Shown here: positions 24,121-36,367 of the stretch, in pieces
Position numbering within the stretch: the stretch's first letter is position 1
Layout: every line of letters starts with the position of its first letter
From: Beta vulgaris subsp. vulgaris
Lineage: Eukaryota > Streptophyta > Magnoliopsida > Caryophyllales > Amaranthaceae
Length of the DNA stretch: 64,000 nt
Direction of reading: 5' to 3'
Assembly (NCBI RefSeq): GCF_026745355.1
Contig: NC_079207.1
Coordinates: forward strand, 9,789,556 to 9,853,555
The notes under the pieces: model-generated
Told to the model about the DNA's origin: nothing
Database searches by the model: none
What the model saw: the letters and a program-made list of their open reading frames with translations, nothing else
Made by a program: the position numbers and the translations under genes

Positions 24121-24239
24121 ACTATAGTATTAAAGAACCTGTGATTAAATATTATGGCTTGCTTGCTTGGTTGCAGAAGTGATGTAGCTAACGATTTGAA
24201 AGGAGTGAAATGCATATTTTATAACGAAATTATAAAATA

Positions 24240-26509
24240 AAATGAGATAAGATTTTTTTTAAAAACATAAACTTGACTTGACTGGCTATTAGTTTATCTA
24301 GCATAAATTTATTTGAATGAAGAATTCCTCCAACTTCGTTCTAAGTCTTCTAGCCATAATCAAAAAAACGTTTAAGCACGTATGCCACTAATTTTTCAAA
24401 TATAAAACTCATTTCAGTTCCATCTTATTCATATTTATATTCATTAGACTTATAAGTTATATCGATCTAATGAACTTACTAGCTAATAATACAGTTGTTA
24501 TTGGCTAATGGCCAACTTATTACTTAGCTAATTAACAGGGTCATTGAGCTCCGTCATTGGAAGCTACTAAGAAACCTTTATAAATTATTGTCCTTCTATG
24601 AACAGGAGTACTCATGAACCATGATAACCAACTATAAACTTATTGTAAATTAGTCGAGAACTAAGCAATAATGTCCCCTACATTTATCTCTGCAAGAGGG
24701 ACATGTAGACTTTTTTTTACAACGGAAAATTTTGCATTAATTAAAAGAAGAATTACATACTAAAAATGTTACATTCATACTAAAAACAAAGAAACTAAAC
24801 TGAGCTTTACTAGCTCTTACATTACAATTACAATAACATAAATAACTTAAACTTGGAGAAAACTACTGGTATGTTGTTGGAAAATTGTGATATAACTTTT
24901 CTGTTCGTGGTTGACAAACGCTATAACAATGATAAAACCTGTGGGACGAGTGGACTAGTTTCACAATGGGAGGAACGGAGAACAAGCGAGATTTGGAACT
25001 TGCAATATGATCAATCCCTGTTATCTTCTATCACATGGGATTCTTGGATCGGGATTCCAGGAATAGTCACCTTCCTTTGCGACTCAATACCCTCTTGAGT
25101 GGGCATTGCAGGCTTATCCCTTGAGAAGAAGAAGTTCAACTTAGTTGACGCGCTATAAACTCAATTGACGAATTGGGGAGCCACCTTCATATATCTTTTT
25201 GTCAAGGCAATGATTGATAAGATTATTATTACCAAGCTTACTGAAATTTAACCATTATTAGATCTCGAACAATCATCCGATTTCCAAAATCGGAGAAAAC
25301 AAACCCAGCCATGAAACCTTTTGCCACAAACTTCCACGCTCAATTCCATAAAACAAAAATAGAAACCTAATCAACCACACAAATCAGGCCCAACACCTTG
25401 AAGACAAGGACTACCTCCATCAATTAACAAAATTATCAAGCAGATTGAGTGAGTAGGCAACTTACTCATACTAACCCAACCAAGAACTGAACCTCGTAAT
25501 GCTAGAGAAATAAATAACAAGAGTCGACACTCAGGTGGCAGAAAGGATAACAACTCGATAACGGGGAAGGGGAAGCCGACAAACACGGTCGGGGAATGGG
25601 GAGACGCACTAAGACACTGAACAGGGACCGGGGAAAGGGATACACACTAAAACAAGGACTACAAAACCCTAAGGGGAGGCGAAAGAATCTCGAATTCAGA
25701 CGGGGGATCAGGGAAGGGGAGCCTAAACCTAAAACTTCAAACACCAAAAACCAGGGTATGGGGAGGGGAACTAAACCTAAATTAAATATGGTGACAAACT
25801 ACAAAGACCACGGAGGGAAATTGTCGGGAACGCAATGTATGAAGCTGCTACGAAAACCTAGATTACCTCGTGGTGGGTGACGTGACTGCGGGGAGGGGGA
25901 AGGGGATGACTCCAAAAGTTGGGTAAAAGTTGTGATAGAAATAAAATGATAATAATATTACACTATAAATAAGATCTTATAATATATTGCATAATAATAA
26001 ATTACAAAGTAATAATATAATAGTAATAATATATTTTATAAAATATAAGACTTGTAAATGAAATCAGATCAGAAAAAATAAGTTCAGATCAGATCAGATA
26101 AGTTCAGATCAGAAAATTTCAGGTGAACTAAACATAGTAATTTAGTGTGGTGGTAATACTCCTAATTTAGTGTTTTATGTTTTCTCGTTATTGTACGCCT
26201 GTATTCCTGTAAAGATGTATGTACGTCAAAGTGGGGATGCTAATACTCCATAAACCACATTAGCTTCTGAAATTTTTGTATACTCCATTGAGTTTCTTCT
26301 TTTTGACCTTATCTAACACCAGGTTGTGGAGTATATATAGAATTTTGAAACAAAATATAGGGTTAGGGGTATTTAAATATGAATATTTCCCTTAATAGTG
26401 TAATGGCTAAAATCATAATTAACCTAATAGCAATTTATAAATTGTTGTCCCTAAAATCTAACCTAATGACGATCTATAAATTGCTGTCTACAGTAAAGGA
26501 GTATACATT
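24240..26509. other. Intergenic; no gene recognised
   Basis: Left part is AT-rich. Segment 25550-25910 is unusually purine-rich on the plus strand (blocks such as GGGGAAGGGGAAG and CGGGGAAAGGGA), and in reverse it resembles the pyrimidine-rich style of 36900-37380. It could be the 5' part of a decayed retroelement, but no ORF with a family match is present. Segment 25940-26120 is an AATAATAT and CAGATCAGATAAG low-complexity tract. Confidence 0.45.
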
Positions 26510-26710
26510 AACATTTTTTTTAGGGTCCCCACTGGGAAAATAGTAAGATGAAAGATTTTGCCAGATCGGCACCTCTCGCAAGTTAATCCAGTCTGGGTTT
26601 GTAGGCAAATACTTTGAGATTGGGGGATGGTAAGGGGAAACCCTATCCCAAAGTGTCTCTAGTGAGGATCGAACCCCCAACTTTGAGGTTGGAAGGTTCT
26701 TTCCTTACCA
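26510..26710 (-). mobile_element. SINE (tRNA-derived), minus orientation
   Basis: On the minus strand a head with A-box-like AACATGGTAAGGAAAG is followed by a B-box GGGGGTTCGATCC (26665-26680). Then comes a body with ACTTGCGAGAGGTGCC and an A-rich end near 26510. The same body is recognisable at 17175-17250 and 34510-34590, so it is a dispersed family. RNA polymerase III internal promoter boxes plus an A-rich tail define a plant SINE. The 5' end touches the solo LTR at 26711. Confidence 0.6.
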
Positions 26711-27846
26711 TGTTGGAACATTTATAGTGTAATGGATTTTATAAGTTCATATAATTCTATACTAGAAGAGGATGAGGTCTAGTATGCTAAGATTAGAAGA
26801 CACAAAACATGTGAAACATCAATCAAGCGAAACAGAAAGTTCGTCACTGGTCGCGACCAACGCACTGTCGCGGCTCGCGACGTGCGTACTGTTTATTCGG
26901 AGCGTGAAATTTTGCGTGAACGGTTTGTAGCCGTTGTATTGTGTACATTATCCTTTTAATGACGATTGGGATTCTTAATTATTTTAAGAAAAAATATTTT
27001 ATAAAAGAATTTCGAAAGCAAAAGGATTTTTAATAAAGAAAATAAAGAAAAAGAAAAAAGGAAAACGGATTTATGATAAAAGGTGCGTGATTACTAGTTG
27101 ACTTTTAAGAATTCATATCTTATAAGGATTGAAAAGAAAAATCGGCTTTTATAAAAGATTATCTTATAAGGGATAAGGATAAAGTTAAAGTTATAAAAAG
27201 ATAAAGATTGTTTTCTTAAAGGAAAAAGTTGTATCCCTTAATCTTAGGAGTAAAAGATAATCATAACTTAGAGAAGGATTTTCAATCAAAATATATGCTA
27301 TAAAAGGGATTGAAACTCAGTTTCATAACTCATATTTTCAGAGAAAATAATCGGAGATTTGGGGAGCTGAAAACTGTTTCCTAAGGCACAGAGTATAGCA
27401 TAGAGTTCTAATCAGCCTAGGTTTCTGAACAACGATTGTAACGATCCTCTATTTGCTTGAATAAGAAGCACGCTTTTTGAGGAATCATTCTTTCCATAAT
27501 TTCCATCATTATATAGAGTAGCAACACTTAGGGTTAAGTGTTGGGGAGCACTACTAGAGTTAGTAGTGGGGAATGCGTATTGTATTAAGAGTTTGATATT
27601 TTAAGGATTCAAATTAATAAAAGAGTTTATTTGTGTGGACGTAGATCTCAGATGTGAGATTGAACCACGTTATTTCTGGTGTTTCATAATTGATTTCATA
27701 TTGAGTTACGTTTTAGTTTTCGCAAAAATACAAATCGGAGAATTCCGAGCGAATAGCACATTACCATAACAGAGTTTTTGCGAAAAGTGATCAAATTTAG
27801 TCACTCAATTCAACCCTCTTCTTGAGTGTCACCTTGTGTTCCAACA
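26711..27846 (+). mobile_element. Solo LTR of a copia-type element
   Basis: 1136 bp beginning TGTTGGAACA and ending TGTTCCAACA, a perfect 10-bp terminal inverted repeat with TG...CA ends. A TATA box lies at about 27300 (GCTATAAAAGGG) and AATAAAAG follows near 27627, giving plus orientation. The 3' part with GTGGACGTAGATCTCAGATG is typical of long copia LTRs. No primer site or second LTR adjoins it. No clean 5-bp target duplication is seen (TACCA against TTAAT), so it may derive from recombination between elements or have mutated flanks. Confidence 0.7.
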
Positions 27847-28075
27847 TTAATTATATCAACCTGAATAACTGTGATATCCTTAACATAGTGAGATTGTGTC
27901 TGTTTTTTCTTTGTTTATACTTGTTGTCAAAAAAACGAAGGGAGAAACTAATACCTTGAAGTCTACATTTTAATTAAATTTCATACCCTTCTATTTCTTT
28001 TTCCTTTTCGAATTAAATATTTTTCCTCAGCCCCCCTCAACAACATTTCGATTGGTTACTTATTGTTTAGGTCTG

Positions 28076-28740
28076 TGTTGGAACAAGAGTTTCGCAAAGG
28101 CAGAAATAGATAACTTTCAAGGCTGTGTCGTGATAGGAGATCACTGACTTGAAAGCAATTACGGCCCGACAATGGTGGTTATCGATCTTGGCCGGAATGC
28201 TCCCCAAGGTTTACACAGCAGCTAAGAATGCCACCACTAGCAAACTGAGCTTTAGAGAATAGCACGAAAACCCAGGAATAGAGAAGAGAAGGGAAGAGAG
28301 AAGAGTGTTTGTTTTTGTGTGTGTTTGACTGAACAGAAGGCACTGATTTTATAGGGAAAAATCAGGCCAAAAACGGAATTAATTGGGCGGATAATTAGGG
28401 ATTGCCATGAATAATGTAACGGTCAAAACGTTACAGAATTCCAATAGCCACACACGCATAGCTCCCGGGTCCAAAACTTTAGTTAAGTTAAGTTTATTCC
28501 CCAAAGCCCAAGCCCAAGGCCCATGGCCCATGGCCCTGGCCCGGTCCGGGAGGGCGGCGCGCGCGCGCGTGTGATTGCAAGCCCAAACCAAACATATCAT
28601 CCAACCACAAAAGCATCTCTAGTCACAACTCAATAGATGGAAGGAGGGAGGAAATATATAAACATGAAGAAATTCCCTCCCACAAGCAATGTGGGACAAG
28701 CAAAAAAGAACCAAGGCTTTTCCAAGCCTTAACTCCAACA
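28076..28740 (-). repeat. 3' LTR of the full-length copia element
   Basis: 665 bp. It differs from the 5' LTR mainly in the GC-rich stretch 28500-28572 (longer, with a GCGCGCGCGC run), in lacking a short insert found near 33650-33672, and in single-base indels. The minus-strand TATA lies near 28347. Confidence 0.92.
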
Positions 28741-29277
28741 ATCCCCCACAAAGGCTCTGAAAAGCAAAAGAAATTCCTGGGTAAGGAAAGGGAAGTACTT
28801 AAGCACCAATATCTTTCGATTTGAATTGATGCATAGTGAAATGAGGGCAACAACTACTATCTAGTGAGTGAATTACTCTTGAACTCACCAGAGTTCCGTT
28901 GAGACCCCCACAACACATACCTACCTTAAGATCGTGCAATCTCCGCGATACATCACAAGCGCTTTATAGCCATGCGCATTCCTTGGGTCTAATAAGTGCT
29001 CTAGAAAGACAGCCCAGTCTTTCATAGAAGGCGGCTTAACCTCCACACTTACGTAGGTAGTCCATCAAGTGTTTCTCAATAACACCACCCCGAGGGATAT
29101 GGAACTATTAAGAGCAAAATGCTCAACCTCTCAATGTATATCCATCAAGTGCGTCTCAGAAGCACCACCAATAGGCTATGGATAAAAGCACTACCATGTG
29201 TCATAGGGATGGGAAATGTAGTGCAAGTTAAGATTTCATGGCTTCGTTTGACCCAAACGGGTATCCACCATAAGATC

Positions 29278-32200
29278 TCAACTAATGGGCTTTAGCCCCA
29301 TCCCCCTCGACGACTCTAGGACAACTCTCCTAGATAACCCCTTAGTAAAGGGGTCTGCAAGATTTCTTTCGGACCTCACATAGTCCAAAGAAATCACCCC
29401 ATTTTTCAGGAGTTGTTTGACGACTCCATGTCTGATCCGTATGTGTCTCTTCTTACCATTGTAGACACTGTTCTTAGCAACACCAATGGCTGCTTGAGAA
29501 TCACAGTGAAGAGAGACAGGTGCACCTGTCCTCCCCTAAAGGAACATCAGACAACAAGTTTCTCAACCATTCAGCTTCTTGCCCTGCCAACTCGAGGGCA
29601 ATGAACTCAGACTCCATGGTGGAACGTGCTATACAAGTCTGTTTCGAAGACTTCCACGATATAGCACCACCACCAAGGGTAAACACATAGCCACTAGTTG
29701 AACTAATCTCATCATTACCAGATACCCAGTTTGCATCACAAAATCCTTCAAGAACAGCAGGAAATTTAGAATAGTGCAAACAAAAATCAACAGTTCCTTT
29801 TAGGTATCTGAGAAGACGATGAAGAGCACTCCAGTGTTCATTACTAGGGTTATGTGTATATCTACTAAGTCTACTCACTGCATAAGCTATGTCAGGTCGA
29901 GTACAGTTCATGAGGTACATCAAACTACCTATGATTTTCGCATATTCACTTTGAGAGACACTTTCACCTAAGTTCTTGGTCAAATGAATACTAGAATCAT
30001 AGGGAGAACTCACTGGAACAACATCAAAGGAATTAAACTTTTTAAGCACCTTTTCCACATAATGAGACTGGCTAAGGGAAATGCGACCGGAGACTCTCTT
30101 AAGTCTGACTCCTAAAATCACATCAGCTTCCCCAAATCTTTCATCTCAAATTTTGAAGACAGAAAAGTTTAGTATCATTAACCACCTTTAAGTTGTTACC
30201 AAAAATCAGCATGTCATCCACATAAAGACATATAATCACACAATCTGATCCTATCAATTTTGAATAAACACAAGAATCAGAGTTGTTTACAATGAAACCA
30301 TTTGACACAACAGTACTATCAAATTTTTCATACCATTGTTTTGGTGCTTGTTTGAGACCATATAAGGACTTCCTCAATTGCACACTTTATCTTCTTGACC
30401 TAGCACCACGAAACCCTCAGGTTGAGACATGTAAATCTCCTCCTCTAAGTCACCATTCAGGAAAGCAGTCTTAACATCCATCTGATGTATAACTAAGTCA
30501 TGAATAGCAGCAAGAGCAAGCAGGGTCCTAATGGTGCTATCTTAGTCACAGGAGAATAAGTGTCAAAGTAATCTAGTCCTTTCCTCTGAGTGAAGCCCCT
30601 GATGACAAGCCTAGCTTTAAACCTCTCAATAGTTCCATCAGGTCTCAACTTCTTTTTAAAGATCCATTTACTATCTATGGTCTTCGATCCCTTAGGTAAG
30701 TCAGTCAACTCCCAAGTAGAGTTAGACACTATGGAATCTAACTCGCTCTTAATGGCCTCTTTCCAAAAACTGGCATCCACAGATCTCATTGCCTCATCAA
30801 AGGTCTTTGGGTCCTCTTCTATCATGAAAGCATAAACTAGTTCATCACTCAACAAGTCAACACAAGAACTTTCAGATAGAAAAGCAGTAACAAAATCAGA
30901 ACCGAAGTCTTTTGCTACTCTAGGTCTCTTACTTCTCCTAGGCTCATCTACGACAGAAGAACTACTAGCATGCATGTCAACTGAACTACTACTCAAAGTC
31001 AAATCAAAGGAATATCACTAGTAGGTAGAACAAATCATGCGTAGAACAAGTAGATAAATCAACAGCAGGAGAAGAACAAGAAGGCACAGATGCAACATCA
31101 CCTTTTTTCAAAGGAAAAACATGTTCAAAAAACTCAGCATCTCTGTACTCACAGATAACCTATCACTCAAAGACATGAATCTATAATGCAGCATGAGCAT
31201 AACCAATGAATACACATCAAAAGTCTTAGGTCCTATGTTTGACTTTTATAGTCAGGAAGCCCAACTTTGGCTAGACAGCCCCACACTCTTAGGAAACTCA
31301 AGTTTGGAGGATAACCCTTCCATAGCTCATAAGGGGTCTTATCTAACTTTTTGTGAGGAACTCGGTTAAGAACATGACAAGCTGAAAGAACAGCTTCCCC
31401 CCACATTTCATCAGGCAACCCAGAACTTACAAGCATAGCATTCATCATATTTTTCAAGGACCTATTTTTCCTTTCAGCTATACCATTTTGTTGGGGTACA
31501 TAAGGAGCACTAAGTTCATGAATGATTCCCAATTTCTCACAATGGTCATTCCAAGAGAAGTTCTCATATTCTCTACCCCTATCAGACCTAACCCTCTTGA
31601 TTTTCCTATCAAGTTGGTTTTCTACCTCGGCCTTATACTTCAAAAAAGCTTCCCCTGCCTCACTTTTGGTCTTAAGAAGGTATAACTTAGTGAACCTCGA
31701 GTAATCATCAACAAAGGAAATATACCAGAATTTTCCTCCTCTACTTCTAGTGTTCTGAAAGTCAGCTAAGTCTGTATGAACCAATTCTAGAAGTTGGGTG
31801 GTCCTTTGAGTCACGGTTTTGCAAGGTTTCTTGTAAATTTTGCTTCAACACAAACAGGACACTTAGAAAACTCGGTTGAGGACAGATTAGGAATCAATTC
31901 TAAGGTCCTTAGTCTCTTAATAGAAGCAACATTCACATGTCCTAATCTACCATGCCATAAATTTAAAGACTCAGCAATATAAGCAGAACCACAAACAGTT
32001 TTATTAATAGCAGATACAGAAGAAGCAACATTTAAAATAAACAAACCCCCACTCAGATACCCTTTCCCCACAAATTCCCCCACGAGTCATTACAACCTTG
32101 TCAGCCTCAAAAACAATTTTCAAACCAGCTTTGTTTAACAAGGCACCAGACACTAGGTTACGACGCATAGTAGGAACATACAAGACATTTGAAAGGGAGA

Positions 32201-33324
32201 GGGTTTTTCCAGAGGTAAGTTTTAGAGTGACCTTTCCATGTCCAAGCACTCCAGCAGTTGCTGCATTCCCCATGTAGACGCACTCACCTTCTGTTGCATC
32301 CTGGAAGTCATGGAGCAGCTCCTTGTTCGAACAGAAATGCCTTGAAGCCCCGGTGTCCAGAATCCAGTCAGAACGATTTTCGACCAGATTTGCTTCAACA
32401 CCACAGCAGCAATAACATCATCCGAAACAGCAAGGTTAGCTTGAGGAGTTTCTTTTTGGACAGAACCTTGGCGTTGAGGACATTGGTAAGCCTTATGATC
32501 AGGCTTTCCACACACATAGCACACAAAGGTCCTCTTTTGAATCTTACCACTTGGTTTGTTCACTTTTCCTTGCTTCTTACCCTTGTTGAATACCTTCTTG
32601 CCCTTACCCTTGAACTTATCAGAACTTGGCGCAGCAACAGATTCCACCAGATTAGCTTTGGAAACATTGACAAGAGCCGAGTCCTGATTATCTTTGATCG
32701 GTTGGCCTCTTCAATCCTCATATGGCTGATCAGTTCCTGAAGAGACAGGAACTCTTTCCTATGCTTCAGATTGTTACGGAACTCCCTCCAGGAAGGAGGA
32801 AATTTTTCCAGCAGAACATTAGCCTGGAAAACCTCACAGATTTTCATGTCCTCATTTAGAACATCAGCACATAAATTCTCGTAGACATGAACTTGGTCCA
32901 TGACAGGTTTGTCATCAACCATTTGGAAAGACAGCCACTTTCCTACAACATATTTCTGTTTCCCAGCATCATCAGCCCCATATTTTTTCTCAAGGGCCTC
33001 CCAAATCAGTTTAGATGACTTATGAACCATAAACAAATCAAACAAATTATTAGTCATCAGATTAAGGAGATGGAAACGAACTGTTTTATTATCTTTTTCA
33101 TATTTCAGAATTTTATCCTCATTCTGCTTAATGACAGCAGCAGAAGGAGAAGATGAATCAGCAGAAGCCGTAATGGCAGTGGGACAGTCATTGAACAGGA
33201 CATAGTCAATATCCAGTTGCTCGAAAAACATAAGAAGTTTCTGAGCCCAGCGTTTGTAGTTATTTCCATCAAGGGACTCAAGTTTGGACAGATGAGCCAT
33301 TGATTTGGTTGAACTTTCTGCCAT
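29278..33324 (-). pseudogene. Copia gag-pol polyprotein with several frameshifts
   Basis: Starts ATG at 33324, only 26 bp inside the 5' LTR, and ends TGA at 29280-29278. Order: gag (33324 to about 32690); frameshift; zinc knuckle CYVCGKPDHKAYQC (about 32481-32525, CCHC intact); frameshift; protease DTGA (32347-32358); GAG-pre-integrase with LWHGRLGHVN (31811-32000); integrase core with catalytic D, D, E in HTDLAD, RSDRG and AERKN (31240-31790); RT start (30493-30835); frameshift near 30535; RT with YVDD (about 30200-30215); RNase H with [13 protein letters not shown] and SWKSSKQ (29278-30121). Catalytic motifs survive, but at least four frame breaks mean no full polyprotein is made. All frames are on one strand and in copia order. 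Confidence 0.93.
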
Positions 33325-33350
33325 TGCAAATATTGTAATTGCTTTCAAAT

Positions 33351-34003
33351 TGTTGGAACAAGAGTTTCGCAAAGGCAGAAATAGATAACTTTCAAGGCTG
33401 TGCCGTGATAGGAGATCACTGACTTGAAAGCAATTACGGCCCGACAATGGTGGTTATCGATCTTGGCCGGAATGCTCCCAAGGTTTACACAGCAGCTAAG
33501 AATGCCACCACTAGCAAACTGAGCTTTAGAGAATAGCACGAAAACCCAGGAATAGAGAAGAGAAGGGAAGAGAGAAGAGTGTTTGTTTTTGTGTGTGTTT
33601 GACTGAACAGAAGGCACTGATTTTATAGGGAAAAATCAGGCCAAAAACGGGCAACAATCAAGACAGAATAATAATGGGCGGATAATTAGGGATTGCCATG
33701 AATATGTAACGGTCAAAACGTTCAGAATTCCATAGCCACACACGCATAGCTCCCGGGTCCAAAACTTTAGTTAAGTTAAGTCCCCAAGGCCCCTGGCCCA
33801 AGGCCCATGACCCGGTCCGGGCGACGCACGTGTGTGATAGCAAGCCCAAACCAAACATATCATCTAACCACAAAAGCATCTCTAGTCACAACTCAATAGA
33901 TGGAAGGAGGGAGGAAATATATAAACATGAAGAAATTCCCTCCCACAAGCAATGTGGGACAAGCAAAAAAGAGCCAAGGCTTTTCCAAGCCTTAACTCCA
34001 ACA
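33351..34003 (-). repeat. 5' LTR of the full-length copia element
   Basis: 653 bp, partner of 28076-28740. It contains at 33424-33437 the segment complementary to the primer-site position 33335-33348. A minus-strand TATA at about 33620 would place the transcript start near 33590. Confidence 0.92.
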
Positions 34004-35069
34004 GTCTGTATTATGTATGTAAAGTGAGTTGGATTGTTGCTAATTTTTCGCAATGTATTTGCTGGCAAAACATCGAGTTCCAAAGGAATTTAAAGAGAAA
34101 GAAACAGAAAATAGGTGACGGAAATCGTAATAAAATTGATCGACACTCGCAAATAAAATAGGAAAAATGGAAGTAAATTTTTGATATTTGACTTTTTCAG
34201 TGGAAAAAAGTGAATGATGTATGAAATTTATTATTAAAAAAATAGAATCAAAGGAGTACCTTCAACAAAAAAAAAAGATTTATTAAGCTATCAAGACACA
34301 AAAGACTCATAATTAAGGTATTATCTCCCAAAATTATTACGGTATATCCTACTTAAGAAGTTCTTAATCATAGAAATTTTTTCTTATCTATTCTGATTTT
34401 CTGAACCTCTTTTTGTTCATAACATTGTGGTGGATTTATATTGACGATTAATATCCTATATTAAGTAATAAGTGTTATTCAGAGTACATTTTGTATCATT
34501 TACAATTTTTTTTTTGATAAGTAAGATAAAGGGTCTTACCAGGCCTCTAGCCTCATGCTCTCTCGCAAGTGAACCCGATCCAAGTTAACATTGTTTTGTT
34601 GACATTGTTTAATATGGGAAGTTAGAATTTTTAGGAATTGGAATTTTTTGATGTTGTTTGGTTGACAAATTCATGGGAAGTAGAAATTCTTAGGAAGTTC
34701 CACTTCCCATAAAATGGAGGAAATTACTTACCTAGGAGAACCTACGTAAGTGGAAATTCCCATGGGAACATTCATTTCCCATGAATCACCAAACAACATT
34801 TAGCAACTCCTATGAAATACAATTACATGGGAAAATAAACTTTCAAGAAATTTATACTTCTTACATTCAATCAAACAAGCACTTCAATCTTGAGGTTGAA
34901 AGGTTCTCTATTCCACTATACCAAGTTTAACTTGGTTCATAGCTAATAATTTATAATAAAAAAAAAAAAACAATGCAACTATTTTCAACACCGAGAATCC
35001 GTTGTCTACATGATATATCATAGAGATTATTTTGCACATCAGTGGAGGTATTTTCGAAATGTGGTAGAC
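34004..35069. other. Intergenic; broken SINE with an inserted MITE-like unit
   Basis: Segments 34508-34590 and 34886-34930 are the two ends of one minus-strand SINE (poly-T at 34508, CTCTCGCAAGTGAACCCGAT, then GAGGTTGAAAGGTTCT and an A-box reading TTGGTATAGTGGAATAGAG on the minus strand). Between them, about 34591-34885 is a unit with inverted motifs (GTTTGGTTGACAAATTCATGGG, near 34660, against CATGAATCACCAAACAAC, near 34780) that has replaced the middle of the SINE. No gene is seen in the rest. Confidence 0.5.
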
Positions 35070-36367
35070 AACTACAAAAAAAATTCATATAGCGACGAAT
35101 TTAAAAAATAGATTTATATCCGTCTTTAATTTCGAGATGAAAATTTTAAAATCCGTCTCTAAATAAATTTAGAGACGGAATTTTGAAATCCATCCCTAAT
35201 TTAGAGACAGGTTTTAAAATCTGTCCCCAATTTAGATACGGATTTTAAAATCCGTCTTTAAAGTGTTGGGACAATTTCTCCTAGACTAATTCAAAGAAAG
35301 TCAAAGCTAATTTAGAGACGGAATTTTTAAATCCATCTCTAATTTAGAGACGGATTTTAAAATTCCTCCCTGAATTTATGACGGATTTAAAAATTCGTCC
35401 CTAAAGTGTTGTGGTACTTTCTCCTAGATTTTTTTTAAAAAGTTAGTTCTAATTTAGAGACGGAATTTCTTAATTCGTTGCTAATTTAAAGACGGAAGTT
35501 TTAAATCCATCCCTAAATTAGAGACGGATTTTAACATCCATCCGGATTTAGGGACGATTACAAAATTCATCTCTAATTTAGGAACGGATTTTGAAATTTG
35601 TCTCTTAATTAGAGACGGATTTAAAATTCCTCTAAAGTGTTGGAAAGTTAGATCTAATTTAGAGCCGGATTTTTTAATCCGTCTTTAATTTAGGGACGAA
35701 TTTTAACATCTTTAATTTTAGTCAAGTCCATATTTTTATAACGCAATTTAGAGACGAAATTCAAGTCTCTAAATTAGAGACAGATTTTCTAGATCCGTTT
35801 TTAATATTTCTTCTAATTATTATGAATTTCATACATAGAGGTATACAAGTAGTACTTGGTGTAGTTGGTTGAAGTTTCTTCTTGTGACTTGGAGGTCACA
35901 AGTTCGATTCCTACCAACAACAATTCTTGCGACTAGAGATTCCCCTTACCCCTTACCCCTGCAAAGCGAGACCGGGTTAACCTGAGTGAGATTCCAATCG
36001 GTAATGGGATCTAGTTGAACCAAACAGCTAACAATAGGAGACTAAAGTTAATCAGCTTAACTTGATGTCGTGCAATGAAATTAGCAACTATTTTTAGTTG
36101 CTAATTTCCTTTTTTTATTTTCAATGAATTTAATAAGGGACGAATTCCCAAATTCCCTCTCTAAATTTAGAAACGGAATTCGGAATCCTCTCTAAATTTT
36201 AGAGACGCATTTTATGAATTTCCGTCCCTAACCCGAATTAGAGACGAGGTTTTTAACGACGGATGGGTTCCATCTCTAAATCTGTCGCTAAGCACATATC
36301 GCAACGAATTTGGTCAATTTAGAGACAAATGTGTTCCATCGCTAAAGACCAATTTTCTTTTGTAGTG
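35070..36367. mobile_element. Non-autonomous CACTA element with subterminal GACGGATTT repeats
   Basis: The right end reads TTTTCTTTTGTAGTG, the inverted CACTACAAAAG terminus. The left end is AACTACAAAAAAAATT, i.e. CACTA with its first base changed. It is flanked by the 3-bp duplication GAC (35067-35069 and 36368-36370). The body holds more than twenty copies of AGAGACGGATTTTAAAATCC-type units in both orientations, the dense subterminal repeats typical of CACTA elements. It has no transposase. A SINE is nested at about 35853-36010. Confidence 0.85.
35853..36010 (+). mobile_element. SINE nested in the CACTA element
   Basis: A-box TGGTGTAGTTGGTTGAAG (from about 35858) and B-box CACAAGTTCGATTCC (about 35897-35911) are spaced as in a tRNA gene. 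A body with GCAAAGCGAGACCGGGTTAA follows. The tRNA-like head cannot fold as a real tRNA and is followed by non-tRNA sequence, so this is a SINE and not a tRNA gene. Confidence 0.6.

Larger units (their letters stand above)
28076..34003 (-). mobile_element. Full-length Ty1/copia retrotransposon, coding region decayed
   Basis: LTRs at 28076-28740 (3') and 33351-34003 (5'), both TGTTGGAACA...CTCCAACA, closely similar with small indels. A perfect 5-bp target duplication GTCTG lies at 28071-28075 and 34004-34008. Polypurine tract directly inside the 3' LTR: 28741-28754, reading CCTTTGTGGGGGAT on the minus strand. Domain order gag-PR-INT-RT-RNaseH is that of copia. Unusually, no tRNA-Met-type primer site follows the 5' LTR; see the finding on 33335-33437. 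The LTR promoter TATAAAAT is on the minus strand at about 33620-33628. Confidence 0.95.

Noticed and set aside
35853..35912. Possible tRNA gene
   Set aside because: A- and B-boxes are present but no cloverleaf or anticodon arm fits; the tail shows that it is a SINE.
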